Notes under the pieces: model-generated
Told to the model about the DNA's origin: nothing
The model's input: the letters and a program-made list of their open reading frames with translations, nothing else
Database searches by the model: none
Part shown: positions 35,279 to 44,617 of the stretch, piece after piece
Position numbering within the stretch: position 1 is the stretch's first letter
How the letters are laid out: every line of letters begins with the position of its first letter
Program-made: the position numbers and the translations under genes
Source of the DNA: Bacteroidales bacterium
GTDB lineage: Bacteria; Bacteroidota; Bacteroidia; Bacteroidales; F082
Assembly (NCBI GenBank): GCA_024710405.1
Contig: JANJUV010000014.1
Span: forward strand, 1-51,775
Length of the DNA: 51,775 nucleotides
Direction of reading: 5' to 3'

Positions 35279-36760
35279 ATGAACAGATCAGTATTCTTAT
35301 TATTATTTTATGTTACGGCTTTGGTGATTCTACCCCCACAGCTTAATGGCCAGCCCATTTGGGTAAGCACGGGTGAGAATGTGGTTCCCGCCCTGATGAA
35401 GGAGCATGAAAATGGATATTTCCTGCTTGCGCGAAACACGCGATTATTGCCGAATGGAGCAATCAGCGAGTCAATGGCCGACATAACCAACAGGATTGTT
35501 TATGCCGACAAGGAAATGAATGTCAGGCACATGAAAATAATTTCGATGATCGGCGATTGGAATATAATGCTTAGCGAGGCGTTTTTGTCTGATTCCGAAA
35601 CACTGTTGCTCACCGGCATTGCTTACCACGAATCGCTTGATGAATACAGTATTGGTATGGTGTGGACAGACACAGCACTGAATGTGCTGCGCGATACGGT
35701 GTTTGTGATGAAAAACTACAAGCTGATGCCTCATGGCTGGATGGTTCAAAACCAACAAGGCAATCTGGTTACCTACGGCACATGGACAGAGACAGATATT
35801 TCCGCTCAAGCTTACTCCGATCAATATTTCTTTATGGTGTTGGATTACGAAGGCAATTTGCTGGAGTTTTCAGTACAGTTTCTGACAGGGTTTCCATTTT
35901 ATCTGGTTCCGGTCGGTGACGATAAATACCATATGTGGGCAACAAACAACACCATACTTCAGCTAAACAGTGATTTCACTCACGACACAAGTTATTTGAC
36001 AGGTTTGCCGGCAGATATCACTATTCCAAGAATGAAACCCTTTCTTGAAAACAGATATTTCCTTTATGGAGATTTTTTCGTAGATGCAGGAAACGGATTT
36101 TATGATACAGACCTTGCTGTATTCGTTCTGGATAGTGTTGCCAATGTTATGAACTCATTTATTTATGGTTTTGCCGATACCTCAGACCGGGGAGCTCAGG
36201 TCAGTTTTTATCATCCCGACACCTTGTTTCTCGGCGGAGCCAGAAATGTGCAGCCTTTTCCGGAAGATTCAACCGATTTTAACCATCTTTTTGTCCATAA
36301 AACAAGTGTTTCGGGTGAGATCGTTGCCACGGCATTTTATGGAGCCAGCGGTATGTTGAGTATGGGTGGCGTGCTGGCTACTTCCGATGGCGGATGTATA
36401 ATGGCCGGACAATGCTACGATTTTTTAACACATCCGGATTCAGAAGTCAGGGATGCCGTATTTGTAAAAGTTAATCCTGATGGAACCATAACCAGCCTTG
36501 GAGACAAAATGACTTCACTCAATGACAACTATTTTGTTGTATATCCAAATCCTGTGCGCGACCGGATATTCATTAAAAGCCACAGCAATATGAAAACAAG
36601 AGCTTTATTGTATAGCCCAACAGGTGTGCTGATCTCCGGTCATGAGTTTGTGTCATCTGTTGGATTTGAGGTTTCGGGTTTGCCTTCCGGGATTTATCTG
36701 CTGCAACTCCTCACCCCTGATGGTGCTGCCAAAACATATAAGGTGATGGTTGATCATTAA
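35279..36760 (+). CDS. T9SS cargo protein of unknown function
   Basis: A 493-residue secreted protein. A signal peptide (about 1-25, ending LNGQ) is followed by beta-rich sequence that looks like propeller blades (LVTYGTWTETD, FLGGARN, ATSDGGCIMAGQ), then a type A T9SS sorting domain of about 75 residues starting VVYPNPVRDRI and ending GLPSGIYLLQL...KVMVDH. It should cross the outer membrane by type IX secretion and be anchored at the surface or released. No catalytic motif is seen. Start at ATG 35279; a TTG at 35270 would overlap the promoter. Confidence 0.8.
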   Translation: MNRSVFLLLFYVTALVILPPQLNGQPIWVSTGENVVPALMKEHENGYFLLARNTRLLPNGAISESMADITNRIVYADKEMNVRHMKIISMIGDWNIMLSEAFLSDSETLLLTGIAYHESLDEYSIGMVWTDTALNVLRDTVFVMKNYKLMPHGWMVQNQQGNLVTYGTWTETDISAQAYSDQYFFMVLDYEGNLLEFSVQFLTGFPFYLVPVGDDKYHMWATNNTILQLNSDFTHDTSYLTGLPADITIPRMKPFLENRYFLYGDFFVDAGNGFYDTDLAVFVLDSVANVMNSFIYGFADTSDRGAQVSFYHPDTLFLGGARNVQPFPEDSTDFNHLFVHKTSVSGEIVATAFYGASGMLSMGGVLATSDGGCIMAGQCYDFLTHPDSEVRDAVFVKVNPDGTITSLGDKMTSLNDNYFVVYPNPVRDRIFIKSHSNMKTRALLYSPTGVLISGHEFVSSVGFEVSGLPSGIYLLQLLTPDGAAKTYKVMVDH

Positions 36761-37027
36761 CACCACTGTCTCATGTTCCTCTGAAAAATTTCCTGCGGAA
36801 ACCCATTTCTTCAGAGAACACAGGATTTGTGCAACTGAATTGGGATTTTGTTATGAAACACAAGCGTCAATGTTCACACACAAATATTAACTTGTTGAAC
36901 ATTATCTCCTAATCTGAGGCTATATATGCTGTGGGGCTTACAGAACCGGAGGAGTATCTCTAATTCAATTCAATCCCAGAAGAAAATGAGTCACCATATT
37001 TTCCATTATCGTTTTTTAACTGAAGGG

Positions 37028-38350
37028 TCAGGCCGAAAATCTGCTTTTATTCAGAATTTCATTTTGAAATTGGCTGGGGGATATACTCATATATCTTTTG
37101 AAAACACGTGCAAAGTAGGATGGATCAGCAAACCCCACTGAAAAGGCAACTTCAGAGATGTTGTTTTCGGGTTTGCTCAGTAATGCAACCGCAAATTCAA
37201 GTTTAACGGTCAGAATAAATGCTTTTGGTGTAGTGTTCAAGTCGTTCTGGAAAAGCCGCTGAATGTTTCGTGTACTCATGGCCAACTCCACCGCAAGATC
37301 TTCAATCCTTATCTGCTGGTCAATATTTTTTATGATAAAGTTCCGTGCTTTATCTAAATAGGGCCGGTCAATTTGTTCAACAGTTTCAGGTATCTTATGG
37401 CTTACAATGTATGATACCAACGGCTCGCCTGCATCAGCCTCACGGTTTGGTATTTGTCTGATTTCTTTTGTCTTAATCATTATGACTATAAAGGAGATCA
37501 GAAGTGAAAGAATTGAAAACGTCAGCAAAAACAGCCAGTTATTAGCTACCATCTTGTTTAATTTCTTGTAAAAAGAAGGCGAACCACTTAGTTTGACAGG
37601 AATCCATAAATCCGGAAAGCCATAATCGGGATTTCCCAGAAAGCTTGAGCTGAAATAATTTGGCACAGGGCCCTCCGGAAGCACCCTAAAATCAATCAAG
37701 GTATCGTTATCATTGACACAGAAATCAGCCTTAAATACGAAACCGCTTTTTGGATCAATTCCAATGCCGGCCCAGGGAATTCGCGTTTCAATAATAAATA
37801 GAGAATCGGTGTCTGAATCATCATTTAGGGTGCCAATGAAAGACGTAGCAGTTCTGAAAACAATATTTGCAATTCCAGCCTCTTTAGGAACCAGGTGCTT
37901 TTCATTGATGTTCAATCTGTCGCCCTTAAAGACCGCATTATTTCCATATATGTCAATTAAGAATTGATAATCATTTACATCCATTAAGCTTTGACTGTCA
38001 TTTTGCGAATCAATATAAACTTCAAAACTGTCGTTGTAATGCAGCCTTTTCGGATTGTTTGATTTTTCAAGTCCTATCAGGTTCTTATCAAGGACCCGGA
38101 TACAGACGTAGAAATAATCTTCATCCCAAAGAAGTGACAGTGAACATGTGTTTGCATATTTTGTCCCGTCAACCGGTGTGGAAAAGACGTAGATTGGGAC
38201 ATCATTCCAATCGTTATAGTCGCCATCAATGATGATATTGTGGTTGTTGTATGCAACATCGAAAGAGAGACTATCCTGAGCAAATGAGACATAAAAGTGA
38301 ACCATCAGACCTACAGTGACTAAAAATCTGATCGCAGAATGAAAAACCAT
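37028..38350 (-). CDS. Transmembrane AraC regulator with CBM9-like sensor
   Basis: A 440-residue one-component membrane regulator. Order: signal peptide or signal anchor (1-24, ending SFAQ); extracytoplasmic domain (about 30-250) with the IDGDYNDWNDVP and WDEDYFYVCIRVLDK signatures of CBM9/DOMON-like sugar- or haem-binding folds; transmembrane helix NWLFLLTFSILSLLISFIV (271-289); cytoplasmic linker; AraC-type HTH pair (about 333-435; IRIEDLAVELAMSTRNIQRLF and ISEVAFSVGFADPSYFARVF). It lacks histidine kinase and receiver domains, so binding would have to signal directly through the membrane. The region between it and the divergent fibre gene is the obvious target. A start at 38350 gives a complete leader. 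Confidence 0.85.
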   Translation of the reverse strand: MVFHSAIRFLVTVGLMVHFYVSFAQDSLSFDVAYNNHNIIIDGDYNDWNDVPIYVFSTPVDGTKYANTCSLSLLWDEDYFYVCIRVLDKNLIGLEKSNNPKRLHYNDSFEVYIDSQNDSQSLMDVNDYQFLIDIYGNNAVFKGDRLNINEKHLVPKEAGIANIVFRTATSFIGTLNDDSDTDSLFIIETRIPWAGIGIDPKSGFVFKADFCVNDNDTLIDFRVLPEGPVPNYFSSSFLGNPDYGFPDLWIPVKLSGSPSFYKKLNKMVANNWLFLLTFSILSLLISFIVIMIKTKEIRQIPNREADAGEPLVSYIVSHKIPETVEQIDRPYLDKARNFIIKNIDQQIRIEDLAVELAMSTRNIQRLFQNDLNTTPKAFILTVKLEFAVALLSKPENNISEVAFSVGFADPSYFARVFKRYMSISPSQFQNEILNKSRFSA

Positions 38351-38726
38351 GCCGTATTTTTTTCAAAAATATGGAAAATGAATGCTTTCAGACAGCTAAA
38401 TTTTGAACATATTGTATTAATCGGCTTCAGGATGATTTGACCGATTGATTTTTGTGCTTTTCTCAGGACCTCATGTGTGCCATGTGAAATTCCGGAGAAC
38501 ACTTCTTTTTTGGGAATAAGTGCATGCCGACAAGAAGCACACACTATATGAGACACTTACAGTCGGCAAGTAAGTTTTTCATAGTCTTCTTATTTATGAT
38601 TTTGGCGTATTTATCCTGATAATTGGCGCATTCCTATTCATGTTTCCGGGCGTGGGGCTATACTTTTGCCCGTAGTAAACTGCAGTGATTTTGTCACATA
38701 ATAACACAACCAACAATTACTTAAAC
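38351..38726. other. Divergent intergenic region of regulator and fibre operon
   Basis: No gene is supported. It holds the upstream regions of the AraC-type regulator (leftward) and the fibre operon (rightward). tgccgac (38525-38531) and gtcggca (38562-38568) are perfect inverted copies 30 bases apart, a candidate operator or long-loop hairpin. The rightward -7 element at 38661 is listed separately. Confidence 0.45.
38661..38668 (+). promoter_or_regulatory. Bacteroidota -7 promoter element of fibre operon
   Basis: TActTTTG matches TAnnTTTG, 58 bases before the ATG at 38727. No clear -33 partner. Confidence 0.45.
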
Positions 38727-41132
38727 ATGAAACTTATCGAATGGATTCAATTTCCTTTTTTAAAACAATCTAGTATTCTGATTCAGCAAATAGAAAAGAT
38801 TGGTCTTTTAATCGTTCTGATGCAGCTCTTTCTAATAACTGTTGTTGTTCAGGCGCAAAATGTTGGTATAAACGCAACCGGAACAATGCCTGATGCTTCT
38901 GCCGGATTAGACATTGATTTTCCAGACAAGGGACTTTTAATTCCTCGTGTTGCACTCTCAGGAATCGGTGACGTTTCAACTATACCCAATCCTGCACTGA
39001 GCCTTCTTGTATTCAATACAGCAGCCTCAGGTTCAGGCGGTAGCAGCGTATCGCCCGGATATTATTTCTGGAATGGTGCACAGTGGATTCAGCTTGTAAC
39101 CGGCCCGCAATCAGGATCGGGATGGCAGTTGACTGGCAATACCGGTACAGTTGACGGAACTAATTTTATGGGTACAACCGATAATGTTCCGCTTAGTTTC
39201 AGGGTTAATAATCAGCAAGCCGCAAAAATTGCTTCAAACGGGCCTTTGTTTCTCGGTTATCAGGCGGGCATTTCCAATCTGGAAACGAGTAATACAGGAA
39301 TTGGTTTTCAATCTCTTCAGTTGAATACCGAGGGAATCCAGAATACGGCAACTGGTTACGGGACGCTAGTTTCAAATACGATTGGTTCGCAGAACACAGC
39401 AATGGGTGTTAGTGCTTTATCATCCAATACAACCGGTGGCAAGAACACCTCATTAGGGGTTTTTACTTTATTCGCGAACACTACTGGGAGTTTCAACACA
39501 GCAACTGGCGTTAATGTGCTTTCGAACAATACAACAGGTATTTACAATACGGCAGTGGGTGCTTATTGTTTGTTTGTTAATTCAACGGGAAACTACAACA
39601 CTGCATTCGGTGCCCATGCTCTAAAAGATAACACAACTGCTGTAAACAATACAGCTTTAGGAAGTTATGCCTTATTTACAAACTCAGTAGGGTTTGATAA
39701 TACTGCAACTGGTTACCAATCACTGTACTCGAATACATTTGGCAACAAGAATACCGGAATAGGAGCAAAAGCGCTGTATTCAAACACAACTGGTTCGAAC
39801 AATACAGCCCTTGGTCATGCAGCATTGCAGAGTAACCTGACTGGATCAGGAAATACAGCCATAGGATATAACGCGCTCACATTAAACAATATAGGCCTTG
39901 AGAATCTTGCTGTCGGATCAAATGCGTTGTCATCGAATATTTCTGGAAGTTTTAATACAGCGATTGGGTTTAATTCGTTACTCAATAATGACTTAGGTAA
40001 CGGTAATACAGCTCTTGGATATGAATCTCTATTATCAAATACCGAAGGTACTGGCAATACAGCAACCGGAGACTGGGCTCTTTTCTCCAATAATTCTGGT
40101 GATTGGAATGTAGCTAATGGAAAAGAAGCACTCTATACAAATGAAACAGGGAGCCACAACACAGCAGTTGGGTATTCAGCGTTATATAATAGTATATCAA
40201 GTAATTACAACACGGCTATAGGTAGTGGGGCATTATTCACCAATACCGTTGGACACAGTAACGTAGCAATTGGTTTTGATGCCCTGAAGTTAAATAACGA
40301 AGGCTGGTTCAATACAGCTGTTGGCTACAATGCGCTCAGGGCAAATGTTAATGGACAAAGAAATACAGCCATAGGTAATAGTGCGCTATTTGCAAATAAT
40401 TACGGAATCTACAATACAGCTCTCGGATATGCTTCTTTAGCAGGAATTACTGATGGAGATTACAATACTGCTGTAGGTTATGAGGCCGGACTGGAGCATA
40501 ATCACAATCGGTCGAGTTTCTTTGGTTACAATGCCCGTGCTGCAACAGCTGGCCTTTATGATGCAACGGCAATCGGCTACAATACAATTGTTAATGCAAA
40601 TTATCAGGTTAGGATTGGAAATATTGACATTGGCAGCATTGGAGGTTATGAGGACTGGACCGATCTTTCAGATATGAAGTTTAAATCAAATATCAGAGAA
40701 GATGTGCCGGGACTTGACTTCATTATGAAGCTGCGCCCAGTTACTTATACCTTATCAATGGATGAATTGTCAGCATTTATGGGTGATGAAAAAGGTAGTG
40801 ATTCTTTGCAAGAGGATAACCGTATGGGAGCGGATGGTCGCGAAATAAAATCCAGAGTCCGGCGTACCGGTTTTCTGGCTCAGGAAGTTGAAACAAGTGC
40901 CCGGGAGACAGGATTTGATTTCAACGGAGTTGACAAACCTGCCAATGATAAGGGTACTTATGGTCTGCGGTATGCAAAATTCACAGTTCCGCTGGTAAAA
41001 GCTGTTCAGGAACAGCAACTGATGATACAGGAAATGAGTAACACCATCGAAACGCAACAAAGAGTAATTGAAGAACTGAGCAGACAATACAACATTTTGC
41101 AAGACCAAATCAGGGGAATCTTGAACAACTAA
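38727..41132 (+). CDS. Repeat fibre protein with S74 auto-processing domain
   Basis: An 801-residue exported protein. A long leader (to about residue 43, ending VQAQ) precedes NVGINATGTMPDASAGLDI and GLLIPRVAL, typical of Bacteroidota tail-fibre-domain proteins. Residues 187-577 are 23 perfect-length 17-residue repeats, then a degenerate 24th; the consensus xxNTAxGxxALxxNxxG is like trimeric YadA-head modules. The C-terminal peptidase S74 chaperone begins LSDMKFKSNI with the predicted self-cleavage Ser at about 648, and ends in a coiled coil (QQRVIEELSRQYNILQDQI). S74 domains drive trimer folding and then cut themselves off. A trimeric surface fibre or adhesin is likely. Starts at ATG 38727; a GTG at 38685 is possible. 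Confidence 0.88.
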   Translation: MKLIEWIQFPFLKQSSILIQQIEKIGLLIVLMQLFLITVVVQAQNVGINATGTMPDASAGLDIDFPDKGLLIPRVALSGIGDVSTIPNPALSLLVFNTAASGSGGSSVSPGYYFWNGAQWIQLVTGPQSGSGWQLTGNTGTVDGTNFMGTTDNVPLSFRVNNQQAAKIASNGPLFLGYQAGISNLETSNTGIGFQSLQLNTEGIQNTATGYGTLVSNTIGSQNTAMGVSALSSNTTGGKNTSLGVFTLFANTTGSFNTATGVNVLSNNTTGIYNTAVGAYCLFVNSTGNYNTAFGAHALKDNTTAVNNTALGSYALFTNSVGFDNTATGYQSLYSNTFGNKNTGIGAKALYSNTTGSNNTALGHAALQSNLTGSGNTAIGYNALTLNNIGLENLAVGSNALSSNISGSFNTAIGFNSLLNNDLGNGNTALGYESLLSNTEGTGNTATGDWALFSNNSGDWNVANGKEALYTNETGSHNTAVGYSALYNSISSNYNTAIGSGALFTNTVGHSNVAIGFDALKLNNEGWFNTAVGYNALRANVNGQRNTAIGNSALFANNYGIYNTALGYASLAGITDGDYNTAVGYEAGLEHNHNRSSFFGYNARAATAGLYDATAIGYNTIVNANYQVRIGNIDIGSIGGYEDWTDLSDMKFKSNIREDVPGLDFIMKLRPVTYTLSMDELSAFMGDEKGSDSLQEDNRMGADGREIKSRVRRTGFLAQEVETSARETGFDFNGVDKPANDKGTYGLRYAKFTVPLVKAVQEQQLMIQEMSNTIETQQRVIEELSRQYNILQDQIRGILNN
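39285..40457 (+). repeat. 23 in-frame 51-base coding repeats
   Basis: Coding part of the fibre gene: 23 consecutive units of exactly 51 bases (17 codons) with no insertion or deletion, and a decayed 24th to 40508. Conservation is at the protein level (N-T-A-x-G and A-L positions). DNA copies are well diverged, so the array is old and kept by selection and is not a recent expansion. Confidence 0.9.
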
Positions 41133-41146
41133 TGAATTATATAAAT

Positions 41147-42715
41147 ATGAGAACAATACTGATCTTCATGTTATTTTTTGCCTGGGCTTTTACGGTAAAC
41201 GCACAGATAATTTATGTGAATGGTGCTCATATTGTGTGCAATCCGGGTAGTCATTGGGTTTTAAACGAGGGTGATTTTACGTTGTTTGCCCCGCAAGCTG
41301 ATTTACCTGCAAGTTTTTCACATTGCAGAATCGGACCAAACGCTTCATTGACTGTCGCTCCCACTAGTTTTTTAACTATAAACGGAACCCTTACAAATAT
41401 GTCGGGAGTAGATGGACTGGTATTGCAATCCGGTTCTGACGGCACAGCATCGCTTATACACAATTCCCCAAATGTTGAGGCGACAGTGGAAAGATATCTT
41501 ACCGGAAATCCTTTGCTTCAAAGCAAGCATTATCATCAGGTTTGTTTTCCATTGAATGCCCCTCTTATCGCTGCTGATTTTCTAGGGGCATATATGTGGG
41601 AATGGAGTCATACCCAACAAGAGTTTGTTTCCATTGGATCTTCAACTGAAACAATAGTTTCCAACAACAGTGGATACTTTATATTTTATCCTGAAAACGC
41701 AGTCACCTATGATTTCGCAGGTCAATTGAATAATGGCATAATAATGTTGCCACTGGCAACTCAAATCAATGATTTTTCTCTTGTGCCTAATCCTTATCCA
41801 TCTGCGGTTGACTGGGATGCAACAGATGGCTGGACAAGGACAAATCTCGAAGGTTCCTATTGGATATGGAGTCCAGCAGCCAATAACTATGCTGTTTATA
41901 ATGGTTTTGTGGGGTCGTTGGGAGCAACTGAGTTCATTCCTTCGGGACAGGCTTTTTTTGTGAAAAATGCTGCCGGCTCAGCGGTGCTGGAGCTTAACAA
42001 TAATGCACGTACCCATAGTTTTCAGGACTATTTTAAAAACAGTCGTAACGAAATGGATTATCTGAGTATCGGAGTTGAAGTTAATGGGTACCGTGATGAA
42101 ATGTTGGTGCTGTTTCATGAAAATGCCGAAATCATAAAAGACTCTTTCGACAGCAACAAACTTTTTGGAAGTTCCAAATCTCCTCAACTCTTTAGCATAT
42201 CCCCTGATGGTGCAGAACTATCCATCAACTGTATTCCCAAACCTGAAAAAGCAACCATGATTCCGGTTAGTTATTCCCTTGACTCGAATGTTGAAGTTAG
42301 ATTTGAGTTCTCAATGTACGGAAGTTTTGATCAAAAAGTCAGGACTATTCTGGAGGATGTTTTGCGCAATGAAATGATTGATTTGAGCCTGAATAATTCA
42401 TATACTTTTCAACACAATAAAGATAATCATTCAAATCGTTTTGTGCTTCATTTTGAACCAGTAACGGATATAACTGAAAGTAACAGAAATGCTTTTAAAT
42501 ACTGGAGTGAAGGAGGAAAAGTCTTTCTCAGCATTCCGGACATGATTGGTGTTCAAGCCAATATTCAGATGTTTGATGTTGCCGGGAATCTATTGCTTGC
42601 AGAAGATCATGTTCTTAGCGATCCAGCTATAATTCAGGCAAAGAATAGAGGCATTGTAATTATAAAAGTTGCTGATAAGGAAAGTATAAGGGTAGCTAAA
42701 TTATCTATTCAATGA
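41147..42715 (+). CDS. Secreted partner protein with T9SS-like tail
   Basis: A 522-residue exported protein with a signal peptide (1-20, ending VNAQ). The N-terminal part (GDFTLFAPQADLPASF, SFLTINGTLTN) reads like a beta-helix or repeat-scaffold start, followed by regions with PNPYPSAVDWD and SGQAFFVKN that are common in Bacteroidota surface proteins. The last 75 residues (GGKVFLSIPDMIG, IQMFDVAGNLLLAE, GIVIIKVADKES, VAKLSIQ) are a divergent type A T9SS sorting domain. An ATG at 41132 shares a base with the stop of the fibre gene, so coupled translation is possible; the ATG at 41147 gives a better leader. It probably works with the fibre. Confidence 0.75.
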   Translation: MRTILIFMLFFAWAFTVNAQIIYVNGAHIVCNPGSHWVLNEGDFTLFAPQADLPASFSHCRIGPNASLTVAPTSFLTINGTLTNMSGVDGLVLQSGSDGTASLIHNSPNVEATVERYLTGNPLLQSKHYHQVCFPLNAPLIAADFLGAYMWEWSHTQQEFVSIGSSTETIVSNNSGYFIFYPENAVTYDFAGQLNNGIIMLPLATQINDFSLVPNPYPSAVDWDATDGWTRTNLEGSYWIWSPAANNYAVYNGFVGSLGATEFIPSGQAFFVKNAAGSAVLELNNNARTHSFQDYFKNSRNEMDYLSIGVEVNGYRDEMLVLFHENAEIIKDSFDSNKLFGSSKSPQLFSISPDGAELSINCIPKPEKATMIPVSYSLDSNVEVRFEFSMYGSFDQKVRTILEDVLRNEMIDLSLNNSYTFQHNKDNHSNRFVLHFEPVTDITESNRNAFKYWSEGGKVFLSIPDMIGVQANIQMFDVAGNLLLAEDHVLSDPAIIQAKNRGIVIIKVADKESIRVAKLSIQ

Positions 42716-42783
42716 TTTATTTCTGCCACTACAGCTTCGTATGACAGTATTTTTATTCTCAAAATTAATAATACAAGAAATAT

Positions 42784-44592
42784 CTACTCCAGCTTCCAGC
42801 TTTCCTCGAAATCCCAATTGGCTCTGATGTCCAGTTCTTTGTTGAAGTAGATAACCTCTTCTGGTTGTATTGCTTTGAGGTAATTGCCTGTGTCCCACCG
42901 TCGGTTTTGGTTGCAGTCGTCAATGGCTTTCAGCCGGTATTTGCCAGGATTGAGGTTTCGGATCGTCAGCCTGCCGGATTGAGTCACAAAATATTCCCGC
43001 AGCACAGCCTCTTTGGTGCCCAGCAACTGAATAACATAGTGCTTTCCTTCGGCCATGCTGATGTCCATGAACAGGTTACCATAGTCCTCAGGTGGAGGCA
43101 CCTTGAAAGACAACCTGATGCTGTCGCTGACCAATCTGTTGAGCCCTGTGAACACTGAGTCGGGCAAAGTGAAAGTGTATTGTTGGCCGGGCAGGAAATC
43201 ATAATCAAAGCGATAACTCAGACCAAGGCTGTCGGATCTGGTAAGTGCCGGTTTGAAATGCAGGGTGTCGCTGTTGATCACCATCATGACGGAATCAGGC
43301 AAGTTCTTCTCAACCACCGGATACCCGAAATTCAACTGCAATGGTGTTTCAATTTCAAGCTTTCTGTTGGGAATATTGGCAGTCCAGGCAAGGAATTCAC
43401 GCTCGGCAGTGTCTCTTCTGGTGAGTCTTCGCGCCTGAGCGGCCTGTCTGGGTATGAGCGAAAGATGGAGTGTGTCGCGAATCAGGGTGTCTTTGGTTAT
43501 GGTCAGGTGGATGGAGTCGGCAATTCCGGGTCTGAAATACCACAGCAGCGTATCGCCCATTCTGGTAAACATGGGCATAATGTTGAGCGTATCAGGAAGG
43601 GTATCCAACGAATTAATCTCAACGTCATAAGCAGCCTGCCTGAATGCAAACCGCAATAAACCCGGCTTGACCATTTCGGCCCTGAGCAGCTTTTGCGTTG
43701 AATCCACCTCCTGGAACATAGCCAGACGAAGCGCATGAACAAAGGAAAGTGAATCTGTCTGTAGCTGCAGCAAACTGTCAGCTGTTTTTTGGGCCGCAGC
43801 CAGTTCTGTATCGATTTCTTCATCGGAAAATTCCAAAGAATCGGTAACAAGCAATGAGTCGATCACAGGTTCGGGAGTAAACTCAGGCATGATTAAGCTG
43901 TCAGAAAATGCAATGAGTTCACCGGCCATGTCATAAATGAAGTTACTGTTCATGTCGGACAGGGCAAATATTTTGAATTGTTCGTTTTTGAGATTGTTGA
44001 ATCTGAAGTTGCCATTTCTGTCAGTACGGGTAACGTAATACGGTTTTTTTACGTACGGTAGTGAGTCAGGCGGAATGGTATCTGCCTGAGAAAGAAGGTA
44101 GAGCATGGCAAAGACATTCTCAGCGGGTTTCAGGTCAAAGGCGTTAAAGACGTTACCTTTGAAGCTCATCGAATCGAGAATGTCACCGGTTGAAAACACA
44201 AAGTTATATCCTTTGAGGGGGTTGCTTTCGGTGAGGTCAACAATGGCATCACCAAAGAAAACTGAATAGGTTGTTTGTGGAAGAAGGTCTTCTTCGAACC
44301 TAATAATGAGTGACTTGCCTCTTAGTCTGAACTCAGGTTTGGTTTGGGGCGGCGGAGAAATCAAAATCTGTTCCTGTGCTTTCTCCAGCTTAACAAACTC
44401 ATTGAAAGTGAGTATCAATGTGCGACCGTTGAACAATACGGATTTGTTCAGGGGCATTGAACTGACCACCTCCGGTGGATCGGTATCCTTGATTCCGCCG
44501 GAAGGCATCACAGGGTTGGCACAACGAATGGCCAGCACAAGAATCAATATTGGCAGCAGTATCCTGAGTGAAGCAAACAAAGCTTTTGTCAT
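42784..44592 (-). CDS. Ig-like domain lipoprotein
   Basis: A 602-residue envelope protein with a lipobox-like AIRC (Cys 24) followed by ANPVMPSGGIKDTDPPEVV, typical of Bacteroidota lipoproteins with an N-terminal SbsA-type Ig-like domain (about 35-135; TFNEFVKLEKAQEQILISPP and TTYSVFFGDAIVDLTE). A carboxypeptidase-regulatory-like beta domain (FRFNNLKNEQFKIFALSDMN, about 195-215), a long beta-rich middle and another such domain near the end (LNPGKYRLKAIDDCNQNRRWD) follow. Probably structural or adhesive; no catalytic motif. It starts 25 bases after the tonB stop and is likely co-transcribed with it. Confidence 0.8.
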   Translation of the reverse strand: MTKALFASLRILLPILILVLAIRCANPVMPSGGIKDTDPPEVVSSMPLNKSVLFNGRTLILTFNEFVKLEKAQEQILISPPPQTKPEFRLRGKSLIIRFEEDLLPQTTYSVFFGDAIVDLTESNPLKGYNFVFSTGDILDSMSFKGNVFNAFDLKPAENVFAMLYLLSQADTIPPDSLPYVKKPYYVTRTDRNGNFRFNNLKNEQFKIFALSDMNSNFIYDMAGELIAFSDSLIMPEFTPEPVIDSLLVTDSLEFSDEEIDTELAAAQKTADSLLQLQTDSLSFVHALRLAMFQEVDSTQKLLRAEMVKPGLLRFAFRQAAYDVEINSLDTLPDTLNIMPMFTRMGDTLLWYFRPGIADSIHLTITKDTLIRDTLHLSLIPRQAAQARRLTRRDTAEREFLAWTANIPNRKLEIETPLQLNFGYPVVEKNLPDSVMMVINSDTLHFKPALTRSDSLGLSYRFDYDFLPGQQYTFTLPDSVFTGLNRLVSDSIRLSFKVPPPEDYGNLFMDISMAEGKHYVIQLLGTKEAVLREYFVTQSGRLTIRNLNPGKYRLKAIDDCNQNRRWDTGNYLKAIQPEEVIYFNKELDIRANWDFEESWKLE

Positions 44593-44617
44593 GCTGCAAA
44601 GATGCGAAATTATGCGA

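Noticed and set aside
39285-40457. CRISPR-like array from the regular 51-base period
   Set aside because: The repeats are in frame, protein-conserved and lack a constant DNA repeat with unique spacers.
41132-41146. ATG overlapping the fibre stop as the start of the partner gene
   Set aside because: Not excluded, but the ATG at 41147 directly precedes a normal signal peptide and is preferred.
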